Shown here one piece after another: positions 24,482-33,140 of a stretch of 64,000 nt of DNA. The notes beneath the pieces were generated by a model that had not been told where the DNA came from, did not search any database, and saw nothing but the letters and a program-made list of their open reading frames with translations. Source of the stretch: Algoriphagus terrigena DSM 22685 (lineage in GTDB: Bacteria; Bacteroidota; Bacteroidia; Cytophagales; Cyclobacteriaceae). Numbering within the stretch: the first letter of the stretch is position 1; every line of letters begins with the position of its first letter. The stretch covers positions 412,981 to 476,980 of the forward strand of contig NZ_KE386904.1 in NCBI RefSeq assembly GCF_000429445.1, in the 5' to 3' direction. The position numbers were made by a program, and so were the translations under genes.

Positions 24482-25792
24482 TTAAAGCCTTGAATCCACC
24501 AATTCTTTTTTCAAAACCGATTTCACATCAAAAACAACACAATTACTTGAAGCCTGGATTGGCCAAGATTTGAATTCTTTGTGGGCCACAGCCAGAATAA
24601 CTGCCGAATAATCCTCAAGATCGGGCTTTTCCCCTCCATTGATCACATCAATGCCATACTCGTGCTTTACCTCTGCTGGATTCGCCCACGGATCGTAGAC
24701 GCAGACATCCATATCGAACGACTTCAACTCATTATAAATATCGATCACCCGGGTGTTTCGGACATCGGGACAATCCTCCTTAAAGGTAAAACCCAAGATC
24801 AGCACCTTAGAATCGATCACCTTTAGGTCCTTCCGCATCATGTGTTTGATCGTCTCCGTAGCCACATGCTTGCCCATGGAATCATTGAGACGGCGACCAG
24901 CGAGGATAATCTCTGGATGGTATCCAACCTCCTGGGCCTTTTGGGCTAGATAAAACGGATCTACCCCGATGCAGTGGCCTCCCACCAATCCCGGACGGAA
25001 GGGAAGAAAATTCCATTTCGTTCCTGCAGCCTCCAGTACCTCCTGGGTATCAATCCCAAGAAGGTTAAAGATCTTGCTCAGCTCATTCACAAAGGCGATG
25101 TTGATATCCCGTTGGGAGTTTTCTATGACCTTCGCTGCCTCGGCAACTTTGATACAAGAAGCCTTATGGGTGCCTGCTGTTATGACGGCTTTATAGAGCT
25201 GATCCACATATTCCGCTACTTCGGGTGTGGAGCCTGAGGTTACCTTTAAGATCTTGGTAACGGTATGTTCCTTGTCTCCCGGGTTGATCCGCTCAGGAGA
25301 ATAGCCTGCAAAGAAGTCTTCGTTATACTTCAATCCGGAGACTTTCTCCAGTACCGGGATACATTCTTCCTCTGTAACCCCGGGATAGACAGTCGATTCA
25401 TAGATCACTACATCTCCTTTCTTCAGGATTTTCCCGATTGCTTCCGAGGCCTTTAGCATGGGTGTAAGAACCGGGCGGTTGTGCTTGTCCGTCGGGGTTG
25501 GCACTGTCACGACGTAGATATTGGCAGAGGAAATCGGCAAAACAGCATCAGTAATCAGCAGTCCTTTTCCTTTGTCGTCCAGGTCCAGTGAACTCTTGAC
25601 CAAGACCGACTGTAAATGTGCATCTTCAACTTCCAGGGTCCGGTCGTGGCCCTTTTGCAACTCATCGACACGCTTAGGATCGATGTCATAGCCGACGGTT
25701 CTGAATTTCTCTGCAAAAGCAGCCGCCAGTGGCAGTCCCACATATCCGAGACCGATGATGGCTATTTTACTGTTTTCTAAGTTAGTAAGCAT
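24482..25792 (-). CDS. wbpA: UDP-N-acetyl-hexosamine 6-dehydrogenase (WbpA/TviB type)
   Basis: A 436-residue nucleotide-sugar dehydrogenase that oxidises C6 of a UDP-HexNAc to the uronic acid in two NAD-dependent steps. The N-terminal Rossmann motif is IAIIGLGYVGLPLAAAFAEK, followed by VVTVPTPTDKHNRPVLTP, VIYESTVYPGVTEEE, AGYSPERINPGDKEHT, and the catalytic Cys C274 in VGGHCIGVDPFYL. A C-terminal segment has VLILGFTFKEDCPDVRNT. The Asn/Leu-rich start and E-x-C-P-D-x-R-N-T are of the WbpA/TviB kind. With wbpE, wbpD and wbpB directly behind, it should supply UDP-GlcNAcA for the diaminouronic acid. UDP-GlcA synthesis for the uxs product is less likely. Confidence 0.87.
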   Translation of the reverse strand: MLTNLENSKIAIIGLGYVGLPLAAAFAEKFRTVGYDIDPKRVDELQKGHDRTLEVEDAHLQSVLVKSSLDLDDKGKGLLITDAVLPISSANIYVVTVPTPTDKHNRPVLTPMLKASEAIGKILKKGDVVIYESTVYPGVTEEECIPVLEKVSGLKYNEDFFAGYSPERINPGDKEHTVTKILKVTSGSTPEVAEYVDQLYKAVITAGTHKASCIKVAEAAKVIENSQRDINIAFVNELSKIFNLLGIDTQEVLEAAGTKWNFLPFRPGLVGGHCIGVDPFYLAQKAQEVGYHPEIILAGRRLNDSMGKHVATETIKHMMRKDLKVIDSKVLILGFTFKEDCPDVRNTRVIDIYNELKSFDMDVCVYDPWANPAEVKHEYGIDVINGGEKPDLEDYSAVILAVAHKEFKSWPIQASSNCVVFDVKSVLKKELVDSRL

Positions 25793-25862
25793 TTAAAAGT
25801 TGGTTTGTTAATCGTAATGTAATGGTTAAATGTAAAATCGTTAAAGGTTATTTGTAAAGGTT

Positions 25863-26195
25863 TTATTCATCGCGATTACCCTCACTGGCATATCGCCTCC
25901 AAATTGTAAACCTCCCCGGATACACTTCTACTATAGTGTGGGAAATTGGTAGACCAGTCAAATCGCAGTAGTGTAACCGAAAACCGACGTGCACTTGATG
26001 TTCATCCTGATAGCTGTGCTTGATCGCTGAGTGTTGCAAGATGAAGTTCGACCTTTGATACCATTGAACGTAAAGTCTTTCCAATAAAAGTCCAGTTCGG
26101 CGAGAGCCATCGTGGCCGGTCACACCGGCAATAGGGGCTACTTTACAATATTGATCAGAGTTCCTATTCGGGATTCTCAGGAAAAAGTAAGACAT
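25863..26195 (-). pseudogene. gmd: Truncated remnant of GDP-mannose 4,6-dehydratase
   Basis: This 110-codon open stretch, from about residue 18 on, follows the first 90 residues of Gmd. KVAPIAGVTGHDGS corresponds to the family's KVALITGVTGQDGS, LLLERLYVQ to LLLEKGYEV, then a YQDEH step to YQDPH, FRLHYCDLTG to F-x-LHYGDLTD, and IVEVYPGRFT to I-x-EVQPDEIY. Full Gmd is about 350-370 residues. Everything after residue 90, including the catalytic Thr/Tyr-Lys site, is missing, and many conserved positions are changed, so it cannot be an active enzyme. It lies between wbpA and the fucose synthase gene in the same direction, where a working gmd would be expected. The rest was probably lost by deletion when the diaminouronate genes were joined to the locus; that history is inferred. 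Confidence 0.78.
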
Positions 26196-26253
26196 GTTAA
26201 AGTCATTAAGGGTTAAAGCGCGAGTATTTCACCCTGACCCACTGACATCAAAT

Positions 26254-27210
26254 TTAGATCTTCAATTCTTTGAAGGAGCCCTGATGCTCCAAAAACCACC
26301 CGTAAGTCATCCTTATTCCTTCTTCCAAACCAATCTTGGCCGTCCATCCGGCTTTTTCCATCTTGGAGACATCCATCAGCTTTCTGGGGGTACCGTCAGG
26401 CTTGCTCGAGTCCCAGATAATAACGCCGGTATGGCCGACGATCTTTTGGACCAGCTCTGCAAGGGCCTTGATAGTCAGATCCGTCCCGGTTCCGACATTA
26501 TAAAGGTTATCATGGAATTCATTTTCCAGAGCGAACACCACGGCATCAGCAAGATCTTCAACAAACAGAAACTCCCGCATGGGAGTGCCAGAACCCCATA
26601 ATTCGACAGGTAAGTTCCCGCTCTCTTTGGCGAGATGAAACTTCCGGATCATGGCAGGAAGCACATGGGAGGTATTGAGATCGAAATTATCAAAGGGGCC
26701 GTAAAGGTTAGTCGGCATCAGAGAAATATAATCTTTGCCATATTGCATCCTGATAGCCTCGCAGGCTTTCACCCCCGTAATCTTCGCAACTGCATACCAT
26801 TCGTTGGTTGGCTCCAATGGCCCAGTGAGCAGGTAGTCTTCCCTTAGAGGTTGCGGTGCCAGTTTGGGATAGATGCAGGAGGAACCCAGAAAGATAAATT
26901 TCTGTACCCCCGTATTGAATGAGGCGTCGATCAGATTATTTTGAATCTGCATATTCTCCATCAAAAACTGGTACGGGAAGGTGTTATTTGCCATAATCCC
27001 CCCCACTCTCGCTGCTGCATCGATCACCACCTCCGGCTTTTCGGTAGAGAAAAAATCATCGACCGCATGTTGATTTCGAAGATCCAGTTCCGCAGACGTC
27101 CTTCCAATTAAATCGGAATAGCCCTTTGCTTCCAATGCCCTCCAGATTGCCGAGCCGACCATGCCCCGGTGTCCCGCGATGTAGATTTTAGTGTTGTTAT
27201 TTTGACTCAA
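26254..27210 (-). CDS. fcl: GDP-L-fucose synthase
   Basis: A 318-residue extended SDR (Fcl/WcaG) that epimerises and reduces GDP-4-keto-6-deoxymannose to GDP-L-fucose with NADPH. Motifs: IYIAGHRGMVGSAIWRAL at the start, AARVGGIMANNTFP, FLGSSCIYPKLAPQPLREDY, the catalytic YAVAKITG (Tyr-x-x-x-Lys), TNLYGPFDNFDLNTSHVLPA, and LWGSGTPMREFLFVEDLAD. It begins with TTG at 27210; no in-frame ATG lies close. The gene itself looks intact, but its normal partner gmd survives only as the fragment downstream, so this enzyme depends on a gmd elsewhere in the genome or has lost its substrate. Confidence 0.9.
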   Translation of the reverse strand: MSQNNNTKIYIAGHRGMVGSAIWRALEAKGYSDLIGRTSAELDLRNQHAVDDFFSTEKPEVVIDAAARVGGIMANNTFPYQFLMENMQIQNNLIDASFNTGVQKFIFLGSSCIYPKLAPQPLREDYLLTGPLEPTNEWYAVAKITGVKACEAIRMQYGKDYISLMPTNLYGPFDNFDLNTSHVLPAMIRKFHLAKESGNLPVELWGSGTPMREFLFVEDLADAVVFALENEFHDNLYNVGTGTDLTIKALAELVQKIVGHTGVIIWDSSKPDGTPRKLMDVSKMEKAGWTAKIGLEEGIRMTYGWFLEHQGSFKELKI

Positions 27211-27274
27211 AAGGGGAAAGATTAGTAATTGGTGGTTATTTGATGAACGACTTTATAACAAGACCCTCTGACGA

Positions 27275-28216
27275 TTAACTATTTTTCAACAGTTCGTCGA
27301 AATACGCAATCGTCTTTGCAAGGCCGGAACGAAGATTTATTTTGGGTTCCCAGTCCAGCTCTTTCTTTGCCAGATCAATAATCGGTTGACGCTGCATCGG
27401 GTCGTCTTGGGGCAGGGTTAAAAATTTCAGCTTACTCTTACTACCGGTCAGGGCGATCACCAATTCCGCCAGTTCCAACATGGTAAACTCCCCGGGATTG
27501 CCGATGTTGACCGGACCGGTAAATCCATCTCTGGAGTTCATCAGGCGATACATTCCCTCAATATTGTCGTCGACATAACAGAAGCTCCGGGTTTGCTTGC
27601 CTTCCCCGAAGATGGTAATGTCTTGACCTTTTAGGGCCTGGACGATGAAATTACTTACAACTCTACCGTCATTTGGATGCATTCTTGGACCATAGGTGTT
27701 GAAGATCCTCATCACCTTGATGGCCACCTTGTGCTGTCTATGGTAGTCAAAAAACAAGGTTTCTGCGCAGCGTTTTCCTTCATCATAGCAGGCTCGAATC
27801 CCCGTGGTGCTAACACTGCCTTTGTAGGACTCCGGCTGCGGATGGACTTCCGGATCACCATATACTTCGGAGGTACTTGCCTGAAGGATCTTTATCCGAA
27901 GTCTTTTGGCTAGGCCCAGCATGTTAATCGCCCCAATCACCGATGTTTTTGTTGTTTGTACGGGGTCAAACTGGTAGTGAACAGGACTTGCCGGACAGGC
28001 TAAATTATAGATCTCATCCACTTCTGCATAGAGTGGAAAAGTAACGTCGTGTCGAAGAAATTCAAAATTCTTATTGTCCATCAGATGGTGGACGTTGGAC
28101 TTTCTTCCTGTAAAAAGGTTGTCCACGCAGAGCACCTCGTTCCCCTCATTCAACAGTCGCTCACAAAGATGTGAGCCCAAAAAACCGGCGCCTCCGGTGA
28201 CAAGAATTCGCTTCAT
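27275..28216 (-). CDS. uxs: UDP-glucuronate decarboxylase (UDP-xylose synthase)
   Basis: A 313-residue extended SDR. RILVTGGAGFLGSHLCERLL is the NAD-binding start, then VDNLFTGRKSNV, FLRHDVTFPL, IYNLACPASPVHYQ, LQASTSEVYGDPEVHPQPE and ACYDEGKRCAETLFFDY (Tyr-x-x-x-Lys), RIFNTYGPRMHPNDGRVVSN, and GKQTRSFCYVDD. This order, especially HPQPE...CYDEGKR, is diagnostic of UDP-xylose synthase, which oxidises and decarboxylates UDP-GlcA to UDP-xylose. Bacterial forms of this size are cytoplasmic. No UDP-glucose dehydrogenase is seen in the window, so UDP-GlcA must come from elsewhere. It sits between manC and fcl with gaps of about 60 bases. Confidence 0.9.
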   Translation of the reverse strand: MKRILVTGGAGFLGSHLCERLLNEGNEVLCVDNLFTGRKSNVHHLMDNKNFEFLRHDVTFPLYAEVDEIYNLACPASPVHYQFDPVQTTKTSVIGAINMLGLAKRLRIKILQASTSEVYGDPEVHPQPESYKGSVSTTGIRACYDEGKRCAETLFFDYHRQHKVAIKVMRIFNTYGPRMHPNDGRVVSNFIVQALKGQDITIFGEGKQTRSFCYVDDNIEGMYRLMNSRDGFTGPVNIGNPGEFTMLELAELVIALTGSKSKLKFLTLPQDDPMQRQPIIDLAKKELDWEPKINLRSGLAKTIAYFDELLKNS

Positions 28217-28276
28217 TTGTAAGAGTTGAAAATTAAAAGGTTTAGGGGTAGAGTTAATAAGTTGTTAGATAGTCCT

Positions 28277-29272
28277 TTAGACCAATTCGGGGCGCTCACG
28301 TTCCAAACGCTCATACACCTTCTTTACATCTTGGGCATTCTCTTTTCGGAGCACCAAGATAGCATCAGAAGTGTGAATTAATATCGTATTTGACAAACCC
28401 GTAAACTCAGTATGGAGCGACGTTCCGATGACCATATTTCCAAGCCCGTCTTTTGGATGCCCGGATTCCTCCAGATATTCGCATATGGATTCAAACGAAC
28501 CCATATCCGACCACTGGAAAAGGGAAGGCACAACTTTTATCTTCTTGGTCCTCTCCATTACAGCATAATCTACTGATATAGACGGAATACGCATGGATAA
28601 GCCCAAGTCCAGTTTGCCCGACGCTGAATTTTCATATGCCTCCTTAGAAGCCAAAAAAACCTCAGGCTCCAATTCGTGAAGCTCCTTTAGATAAACTCCC
28701 GCTTTAAAGCAGAACATACCTGAATTCCAATAGAAATTTCCCTGTTCGAGGAAGCTTTGCGCTGTTGCGAGGTCAGGCTTTTCTCTAAAACTCTTTACGT
28801 CTTCTCCGTCTGATTCGATGTACCCAAAGCCAGTCTCTGCCTTGGTCGGTTTCAAACCAAAGGTTACAATGAATCCGTCATCAGCAAGCTGCATCGCCCT
28901 AGAAACTGCCGCCGCGTAGAGTTCCTCCGCTTGTATGAGGTGATCGGAAGGGGTTACAAATAGAATATCTTCCGGGTCTGCTTTAAAAGCCGCAAAAGCG
29001 ATCGCCGCAGCCGTATTTCTCGGACAGGCTTCTATGATCTCTGAGTAGCGGCCGATCCCGGCATTCGCCAAATCGGTCCGGGAAAGTTCATAGTTGTCAC
29101 AATTGCCCACTACGATCACATGGTCGCAAAAGCTCTTATTTCTCAGTGCTGTCTTTTGAAAAAGTGTCTGCCCTTCAAAGATAGGCAGATATTGCTTTGG
29201 CCTGGTCTTTCGCGATAATGGCCAAAGTCTCGAGCCAACCCCGCCGGAAAGTATTACGTTAACTGAATTCAT
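28277..29272 (-). CDS. manC: Mannose-1-phosphate guanylyltransferase
   Basis: A 331-residue nucleotidyltransferase that makes GDP-mannose from GTP and mannose-1-phosphate. VNVILSGGVGSRLWPLSRK and RPKQYLPIFEGQTLFQKT are the pyrophosphorylase signature of this family; further on are VTPSDHLIQ, ETGFGYIES, FREKPDLATAQSFLEQGNFYWNSGMF (quoted in parts of the same stretch, about residues 165-190) and SVDYAVMER. It has only the nucleotidyltransferase domain and no C-terminal cupin isomerase domain, so it is the short form. It is the first gene of the 23-kb minus-strand series and follows a leader of about 400 bases from the nearest candidate promoter. Confidence 0.9.
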   Translation of the reverse strand: MNSVNVILSGGVGSRLWPLSRKTRPKQYLPIFEGQTLFQKTALRNKSFCDHVIVVGNCDNYELSRTDLANAGIGRYSEIIEACPRNTAAAIAFAAFKADPEDILFVTPSDHLIQAEELYAAAVSRAMQLADDGFIVTFGLKPTKAETGFGYIESDGEDVKSFREKPDLATAQSFLEQGNFYWNSGMFCFKAGVYLKELHELEPEVFLASKEAYENSASGKLDLGLSMRIPSISVDYAVMERTKKIKVVPSLFQWSDMGSFESICEYLEESGHPKDGLGNMVIGTSLHTEFTGLSNTILIHTSDAILVLRKENAQDVKKVYERLERERPELV

Positions 29273-29632
29273 CTCGTATATCTGGATAATTTTAAAAAAC
29301 TCTTAACACATAGCTACTAAATCCCACTCCGATTAGAAGAACGGGAATCGCATCTTGAATCCGAATTAACAGCAAATATCAAATATCACAAAATCTACTT
29401 TGCCTAAACTTGACCACGCGGTGGGTGTTAATGGTCTATACAGGCAGACACAGCTTCGCCCTTTCAGTCCCATTTCGCTTGAAGATTAGAGGAAGCTACG
29501 GTAAAGTCAGACGAATCAATCGCCTTGGTCTCTTACAATTTCCTCCTATTTTCTCGCTCGGTCTTAGCAAGTCCGGGGGCTTTGTTTCAAAGCACCCAAA
29601 ACTCTGGAATTAGCAATTTTATCAAAAAAACG

Positions 29633-29656
29633 GCCCCAAAAATGAAAATTTGAGGC
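29633..29656 (-). terminator. Attenuator-like hairpin in the manC leader
   Basis: On the minus strand GCCTCAAA and TTTGGGGC (29656-29649 and 29640-29633) form an 8-base stem with one G-T pair and an 8-base loop, followed after CG by seven T residues (29630-29624). It starts about 15 bases behind the presumed start of transcription at the TACCTTTG box. If that promoter is real the hairpin would be a leader terminator; otherwise it may end an unrelated short transcript. Confidence 0.45.
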
Positions 29657-29678
29657 TTTTAAATTGATTTTATTGTCG

Positions 29679-29686
29679 CAAAGGTA
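29679..29686 (-). promoter_or_regulatory. Putative -7 box of the polysaccharide operon
   Basis: TACCTTTG on the minus strand fits the Bacteroidota TAnnTTTG consensus exactly and is the best match found upstream of manC. It lies about 400 bases from the manC start, so the leader would be long. No good -33 TTG was found at standard spacing. Confidence 0.35.
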
Positions 29687-30340
29687 GCAAATGAGCAATT
29701 TTTGTACTCATTTATTATCCTATTTTTTATCGATTTTTTTATATTAACAAAAATGCTTTTTGTCACAAGGGGTCTTATCTGAGGCGAGATTTGGCTGACT
29801 CCAGTCCAACGTCTGCACTTCCACCAATCTGCTGACAAAAACCCAGATCGGCGCAATCAAAGTGCTTGCCAAATTCAGCAGCCCGTCTAAATCGACCTCC
29901 CGGAACACATCCAAAACCAATTCCCCGGGAAAACAAACAAGTCGACATCAACTAGTTTGAAGTTTCCTGAGGCTGCAAAATAGCGTCGTTTCGGGATTTT
30001 CCAGTCTGATTAACGATTTGATAACAGAAATCCCAAATTCAAGTCCAGCGCATAAAATTCGGCCAGTTTTACCCAGAAATCCACAAATCTAACCGCTCTA
30101 CCCCGAGTCAAAGCCACATTACATCATCACATTCCAAGGCTCAAAGCTAGCCTCAATCGGCCAATATTGGTGAGTTTATCGGCGGTAGTGAGTCAAATTA
30201 CTAAAACTCCTTGTGAGCCAACTGAATAAGTTCATGCGCTGCGGAGGCTTTTGACTGGCTTTTTCACCTGATTTACATCGCCCAAAACGCCAAAAATTCC
30301 ATTGAAAAAAATCAACCACAGAGGACGGGAGACGCTGGTA

Positions 30341-30382
30341 TTGGTCATTTCGGTCGTATGACGGACTTCAATCCATATTGCC
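30341..30382 (+). repeat. Dispersed CGTATG repeat, copy 1
   Basis: TTGGTCATTTCGGTCGTATG followed by ACGGACTTCAATCC resembles three copies at 33.0-33.5 kb, on the other side of the M1 peptidase gene. An AACCACAGAGGA word precedes it at 30313-30325, as in the other copies. Confidence 0.6.
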
Positions 30383-30500
30383 ATTTAAAATAGAGTTTCT
30401 CACCGCGAAGTCGCAAAGGCAGAGGAATCGGGGGGATCTGGCCGTCAGACGGAAGAAGTTTGGTGGTTTCGCTTGGGTTTAGGATTTAGCGATTGGATTT

Positions 30501-30536
30501 CGGTCAACAGACGACGGTCGACAGTCCACTGCAAAG
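30501..30536 (+). repeat. GTCAAC/GTCGAC intergenic repeat, copy 1
   Basis: The words GTCAACAGACGACGGTCGAC and AGTCCAC in succession. Related arrangements are at 37099-37130 and, more diverged, at 44761-44811. All three are intergenic. Confidence 0.5.
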
Positions 30537-30589
30537 TACCTCAAAACGTGAAGCGCGAAGCTCTTTGTACGGGTGACCTAATAAGCAAA

Positions 30590-30619
30590 AACAGCCTTTC
30601 CAGTAGAGGAAAGGCTGTT
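30590..30619. terminator. Bidirectional intrinsic terminator
   Basis: AACAGCCTTTCC (30590-30601) pairs perfectly with GGAAAGGCTGTT (30608-30619) around a 6-base loop; T residues continue to 30623 on the plus strand and four more T follow on the minus strand. The nearest gene end is the M1 peptidase stop 270 bases away. No plus-strand gene precedes it, so an unrecognised transcript may end here. Confidence 0.75.
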
Positions 30620-30835
30620 TTTTTATTTCTTCATTATCCGCAGTTGTACCACTAAACTAAATTCCTTTGCTTTTGGGATTGAATGGTTCACGAGTTCACC
30701 GACCGAGCTCAGCAAAAGATACCAGGCGGCGGACCTTTGGTACTTCATACTAGATTTCAGAGACGGGTGCAAAAACGGATATTCATATTTCTGATTTTCC
30801 AGGACTCCGAGTGAGAACTCCTTCTTGATCCGGTT

Positions 30836-30895
30836 CTCATATCTAATGTCTTGATACTAGCGTCTTATTTCTTGATTCTTGATTCTTCCTACTCC
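30836..30895. repeat. TTGATAC/TTGATTC word repeat
   Basis: A string of variants of CTTGATAC and CTTGATTCTTGATTC at the 3' end of the M1 peptidase gene. Similar strings occur at 43296-43330 (opposite orientation) and 45722-45800. Confidence 0.5.
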
Positions 30896-32877
30896 CTCGG
30901 CCAGACGTTGTCCGAAATCTCCCCGTCTGGAAAGCGTCCGTGAGGATCCAGGGTAATCTTCTTGATCTTTCTTGGGCCGAAGTCCAGCACCGCATCGAAG
31001 GTTCTGCGTCCCTCCCACCATACATCGACTGGCCAGGTCACCTCGACTGTATTTTCGTCGAGGACTTTTGAGTTAGGCGATGCTTTGAGCGCTTCACTTC
31101 CGGCTTCAAATTCCACCTTGAGAACCACCGGCGAAGGCATTTGTCCCGCCTGCTTCACGGTAACAGTAGTCTTGCTGCCTTCTGTGCTGACATTGGCGAT
31201 GGAGCCTTCGACAGACTCCGTTGTAAACAGCCAGTAGTACCAGAACCACTCCAGATTTTGTCCCAGTTCGTGGTTCATGAAGAACATGTAATCCCAGGGT
31301 GAGGGATGCTTGAAGGCCCAGGCCGCAGTGTATTTTTTCATTGCATTGACCACCGCCTCGTCCCCGACGATGCCGCCAAGCATGGAGAGCATGAGTGGTG
31401 TTTTCTGATAAGTCTGAAAGCCATACCCGGTACCTGCATCATTTGCACTCCACATCAGCGGAGCCTCGTCTTCGCTCCCACTGATCCGCCCATACATCTG
31501 CCCCAGCCCGTCCAATTTTGCCGGGACGCCTTTCGAGTCTGCGCCCGAAAGAATGTTCATATACTGATTGAATCCCTCATCCATCCAGCCATACCGGGTC
31601 TCGTTCGTGCCCAGCATCATCGGCCACCATTGGTGGGCTGTCTCGTGATCAGCTGCTCCCTGATTGGAATTGATCACCATCGGGTATTCCATGCCTGCGC
31701 TTGGCCCGTCCTGAAGTGTGAGCTGGGGGAATGGATACGGTGCCCAAAGTTTGGAGTAAAACTCCATCGCGTGACGCGTGATCTTAGCGGCATTCGCGTA
31801 AGAGGCCGCTCGCTCAGGCTCATACACCATATAGATAGGGACATAGCCCTTGCCGGGGATATTTGCCCGGGTGCCTTTCCAGATAAAATCCGCTGACGCA
31901 GCCCAGGCAAAGTCGTTCACCCTGTCTGCGACCAAGTGCCATGTCAACTTCTCTCCTGCAGCGGTGGCTTTGCCGGGTCCTCTTTCCTCTTCGCCGACAA
32001 TAGTGGTCTCCTCATCAGATTCCAGGACTTTCCCAAAGCGCTCGAGCGAAGCCGCCGTCATCACTTCCTTCGGATTTTGCAGGATCCCTGTTCCGCTCAC
32101 GATCCAACCTCCAGGTACCGTGATGGATACATCAAACTTTCCGAAATTATTGAAAAACTCTGCCGGGCCTAGATAGGGGCTCGTTTCCCATCCTCTGAGG
32201 TCGTCATACTTCGCCAATCTGGGAAACCATTGGGTTGGCTGAAAGAGCGTGCTGTCAAAGCGCTGCGTCATCCGGTGCCCCATTCCATTCGGGCCGCCAG
32301 GCAATTTGGTATGCCAGTCAATCTCTACTTCTGTCTTGCTACCTGCTTTGATCGGCTGGGCAAGGTAAACGGTGGCCACGGTCTTGGTAAGCCCGCTCAC
32401 TCCCGGCTTGGGGGCTTGGTTTCGTCCCATCCGAATCTCCGTGAGGTCGATGGATTCACCGGCCACGTTGATACGGGTGACCACCATTCCCTCAGTTTGC
32501 TCCGCTGGAGTGGAGAAGCCACGGGGCACATCCGCTCTGAATATATTGTGGTCGAGTCTGAGTACAATTCTATCCCAATCGTCCTTACTGTTGTTGTGAA
32601 CCAGGATTTTTTCTGTTCCTGTGAGCGTCTGGGTGTGTGGATCCAGACTTACCTGAATCGTAAAGTCGGTTTCCAACTGCCAATAATTTGGGCCCGGCTT
32701 TCCCGAAAAATCACGGGTTCCTGCGTCGAATGCTTTTCGGATCGAGTTGGTCATGGGGACATCACGGCGGATTTCACGTTGGGAAGTCTCCACGGAGGAT
32801 CTTTGTGGAAGCCGGTTGTTTTGCTGAGCAAGACTGACTGAGGTGCTTGCCAGAAGTAATAGGAGTAGTTTTCTCAT
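30889..32877 (-). CDS. Exported M1-family zinc metallopeptidase
   Basis: A 662-residue protein with a signal peptide (MRKLLLLLLASTSVSLA, cleavage near residue 17). The N-terminal half is the beta-sandwich of M1 aminopeptidases (FTIQVSLDPHTQTLTGTEKI, VLRLDHNIFR). The exopeptidase-like GPSAGMEYPMV stands where GAMEN is usual. The zinc site is H411-E412-T-A-H415 within DHETAHQWW, with the third ligand E434 in YGWMDEGFNQY, exactly the HExxH-x18-E spacing. The protein should remove N-terminal residues from peptides outside the cytoplasm. The C-terminal part (after 560) is a beta domain. No operon partner is evident: noncoding, repeat-rich sequence lies on both sides. Confidence 0.9.
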   Translation of the reverse strand: MRKLLLLLLASTSVSLAQQNNRLPQRSSVETSQREIRRDVPMTNSIRKAFDAGTRDFSGKPGPNYWQLETDFTIQVSLDPHTQTLTGTEKILVHNNSKDDWDRIVLRLDHNIFRADVPRGFSTPAEQTEGMVVTRINVAGESIDLTEIRMGRNQAPKPGVSGLTKTVATVYLAQPIKAGSKTEVEIDWHTKLPGGPNGMGHRMTQRFDSTLFQPTQWFPRLAKYDDLRGWETSPYLGPAEFFNNFGKFDVSITVPGGWIVSGTGILQNPKEVMTAASLERFGKVLESDEETTIVGEEERGPGKATAAGEKLTWHLVADRVNDFAWAASADFIWKGTRANIPGKGYVPIYMVYEPERAASYANAAKITRHAMEFYSKLWAPYPFPQLTLQDGPSAGMEYPMVINSNQGAADHETAHQWWPMMLGTNETRYGWMDEGFNQYMNILSGADSKGVPAKLDGLGQMYGRISGSEDEAPLMWSANDAGTGYGFQTYQKTPLMLSMLGGIVGDEAVVNAMKKYTAAWAFKHPSPWDYMFFMNHELGQNLEWFWYYWLFTTESVEGSIANVSTEGSKTTVTVKQAGQMPSPVVLKVEFEAGSEALKASPNSKVLDENTVEVTWPVDVWWEGRRTFDAVLDFGPRKIKKITLDPHGRFPDGEISDNVWPRE

Positions 32878-33038
32878 AGTGGTAGTTTAATCTGAGCAGA
32901 AAACTTAGGGATTTTTGGGTGAAAATCCTGAGTAAATCTGTCCGGTGGCACCCTAACTGGCAAATTCCACCTAAAACCATTGGGATTCCAGATAAAAGTT
33001 TTTGCGGTTCCTCCGGCGCACAACGTCGCGAAAATTTT

Positions 33039-33092
33039 ACTACAGAGAAAAGAGAGGCTGATTTTGGCAATTACGGTCGTATGATGGAAATG
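33039..33092 (+). repeat. Dispersed CGTATG repeat, copy 2
   Basis: CTACAGAGAAAAGAGAGGCT leads into ATTTTGGCAATTACGGTCG and TATGATGG. It shares the lead word and the GGTCGTATG core with the other copies. Confidence 0.55.
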
Positions 33093-33140
33093 ATCCCTCT
33101 TCTCTGTGTCCTCCGTGGTGAAAAAATCCATTAAAAAAAT

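Larger units (their letters stand above)
29273..30888. other. 1.6-kb AT-rich intergenic region upstream of the polysaccharide locus
   Basis: No convincing coding sequence. Short open frames lack family features. It holds a candidate promoter box and a hairpin with a T-run reading toward manC, one copy of the CGTATG repeat (30341-30382), a GTCAAC/GTCGAC repeat (30501-30536), a strong bidirectional terminator (30590-30619) and a TTGATAC-type word repeat (30836-30895). It separates the polysaccharide operon from an M1 peptidase gene that is transcribed toward it. Confidence 0.65.

Noticed and set aside
29659..29856. A 65-codon minus-strand open frame upstream of manC
   Set aside because: Its composition is atypical and it overlaps the promoter box and leader hairpin.
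30181..30188. GGCGGTAG, identical to the ops element of RfaH-controlled operons
   Set aside because: It points away from the polysaccharide operon, no gene follows it, and RfaH control is not expected in this phylum. A chance 8-mer.
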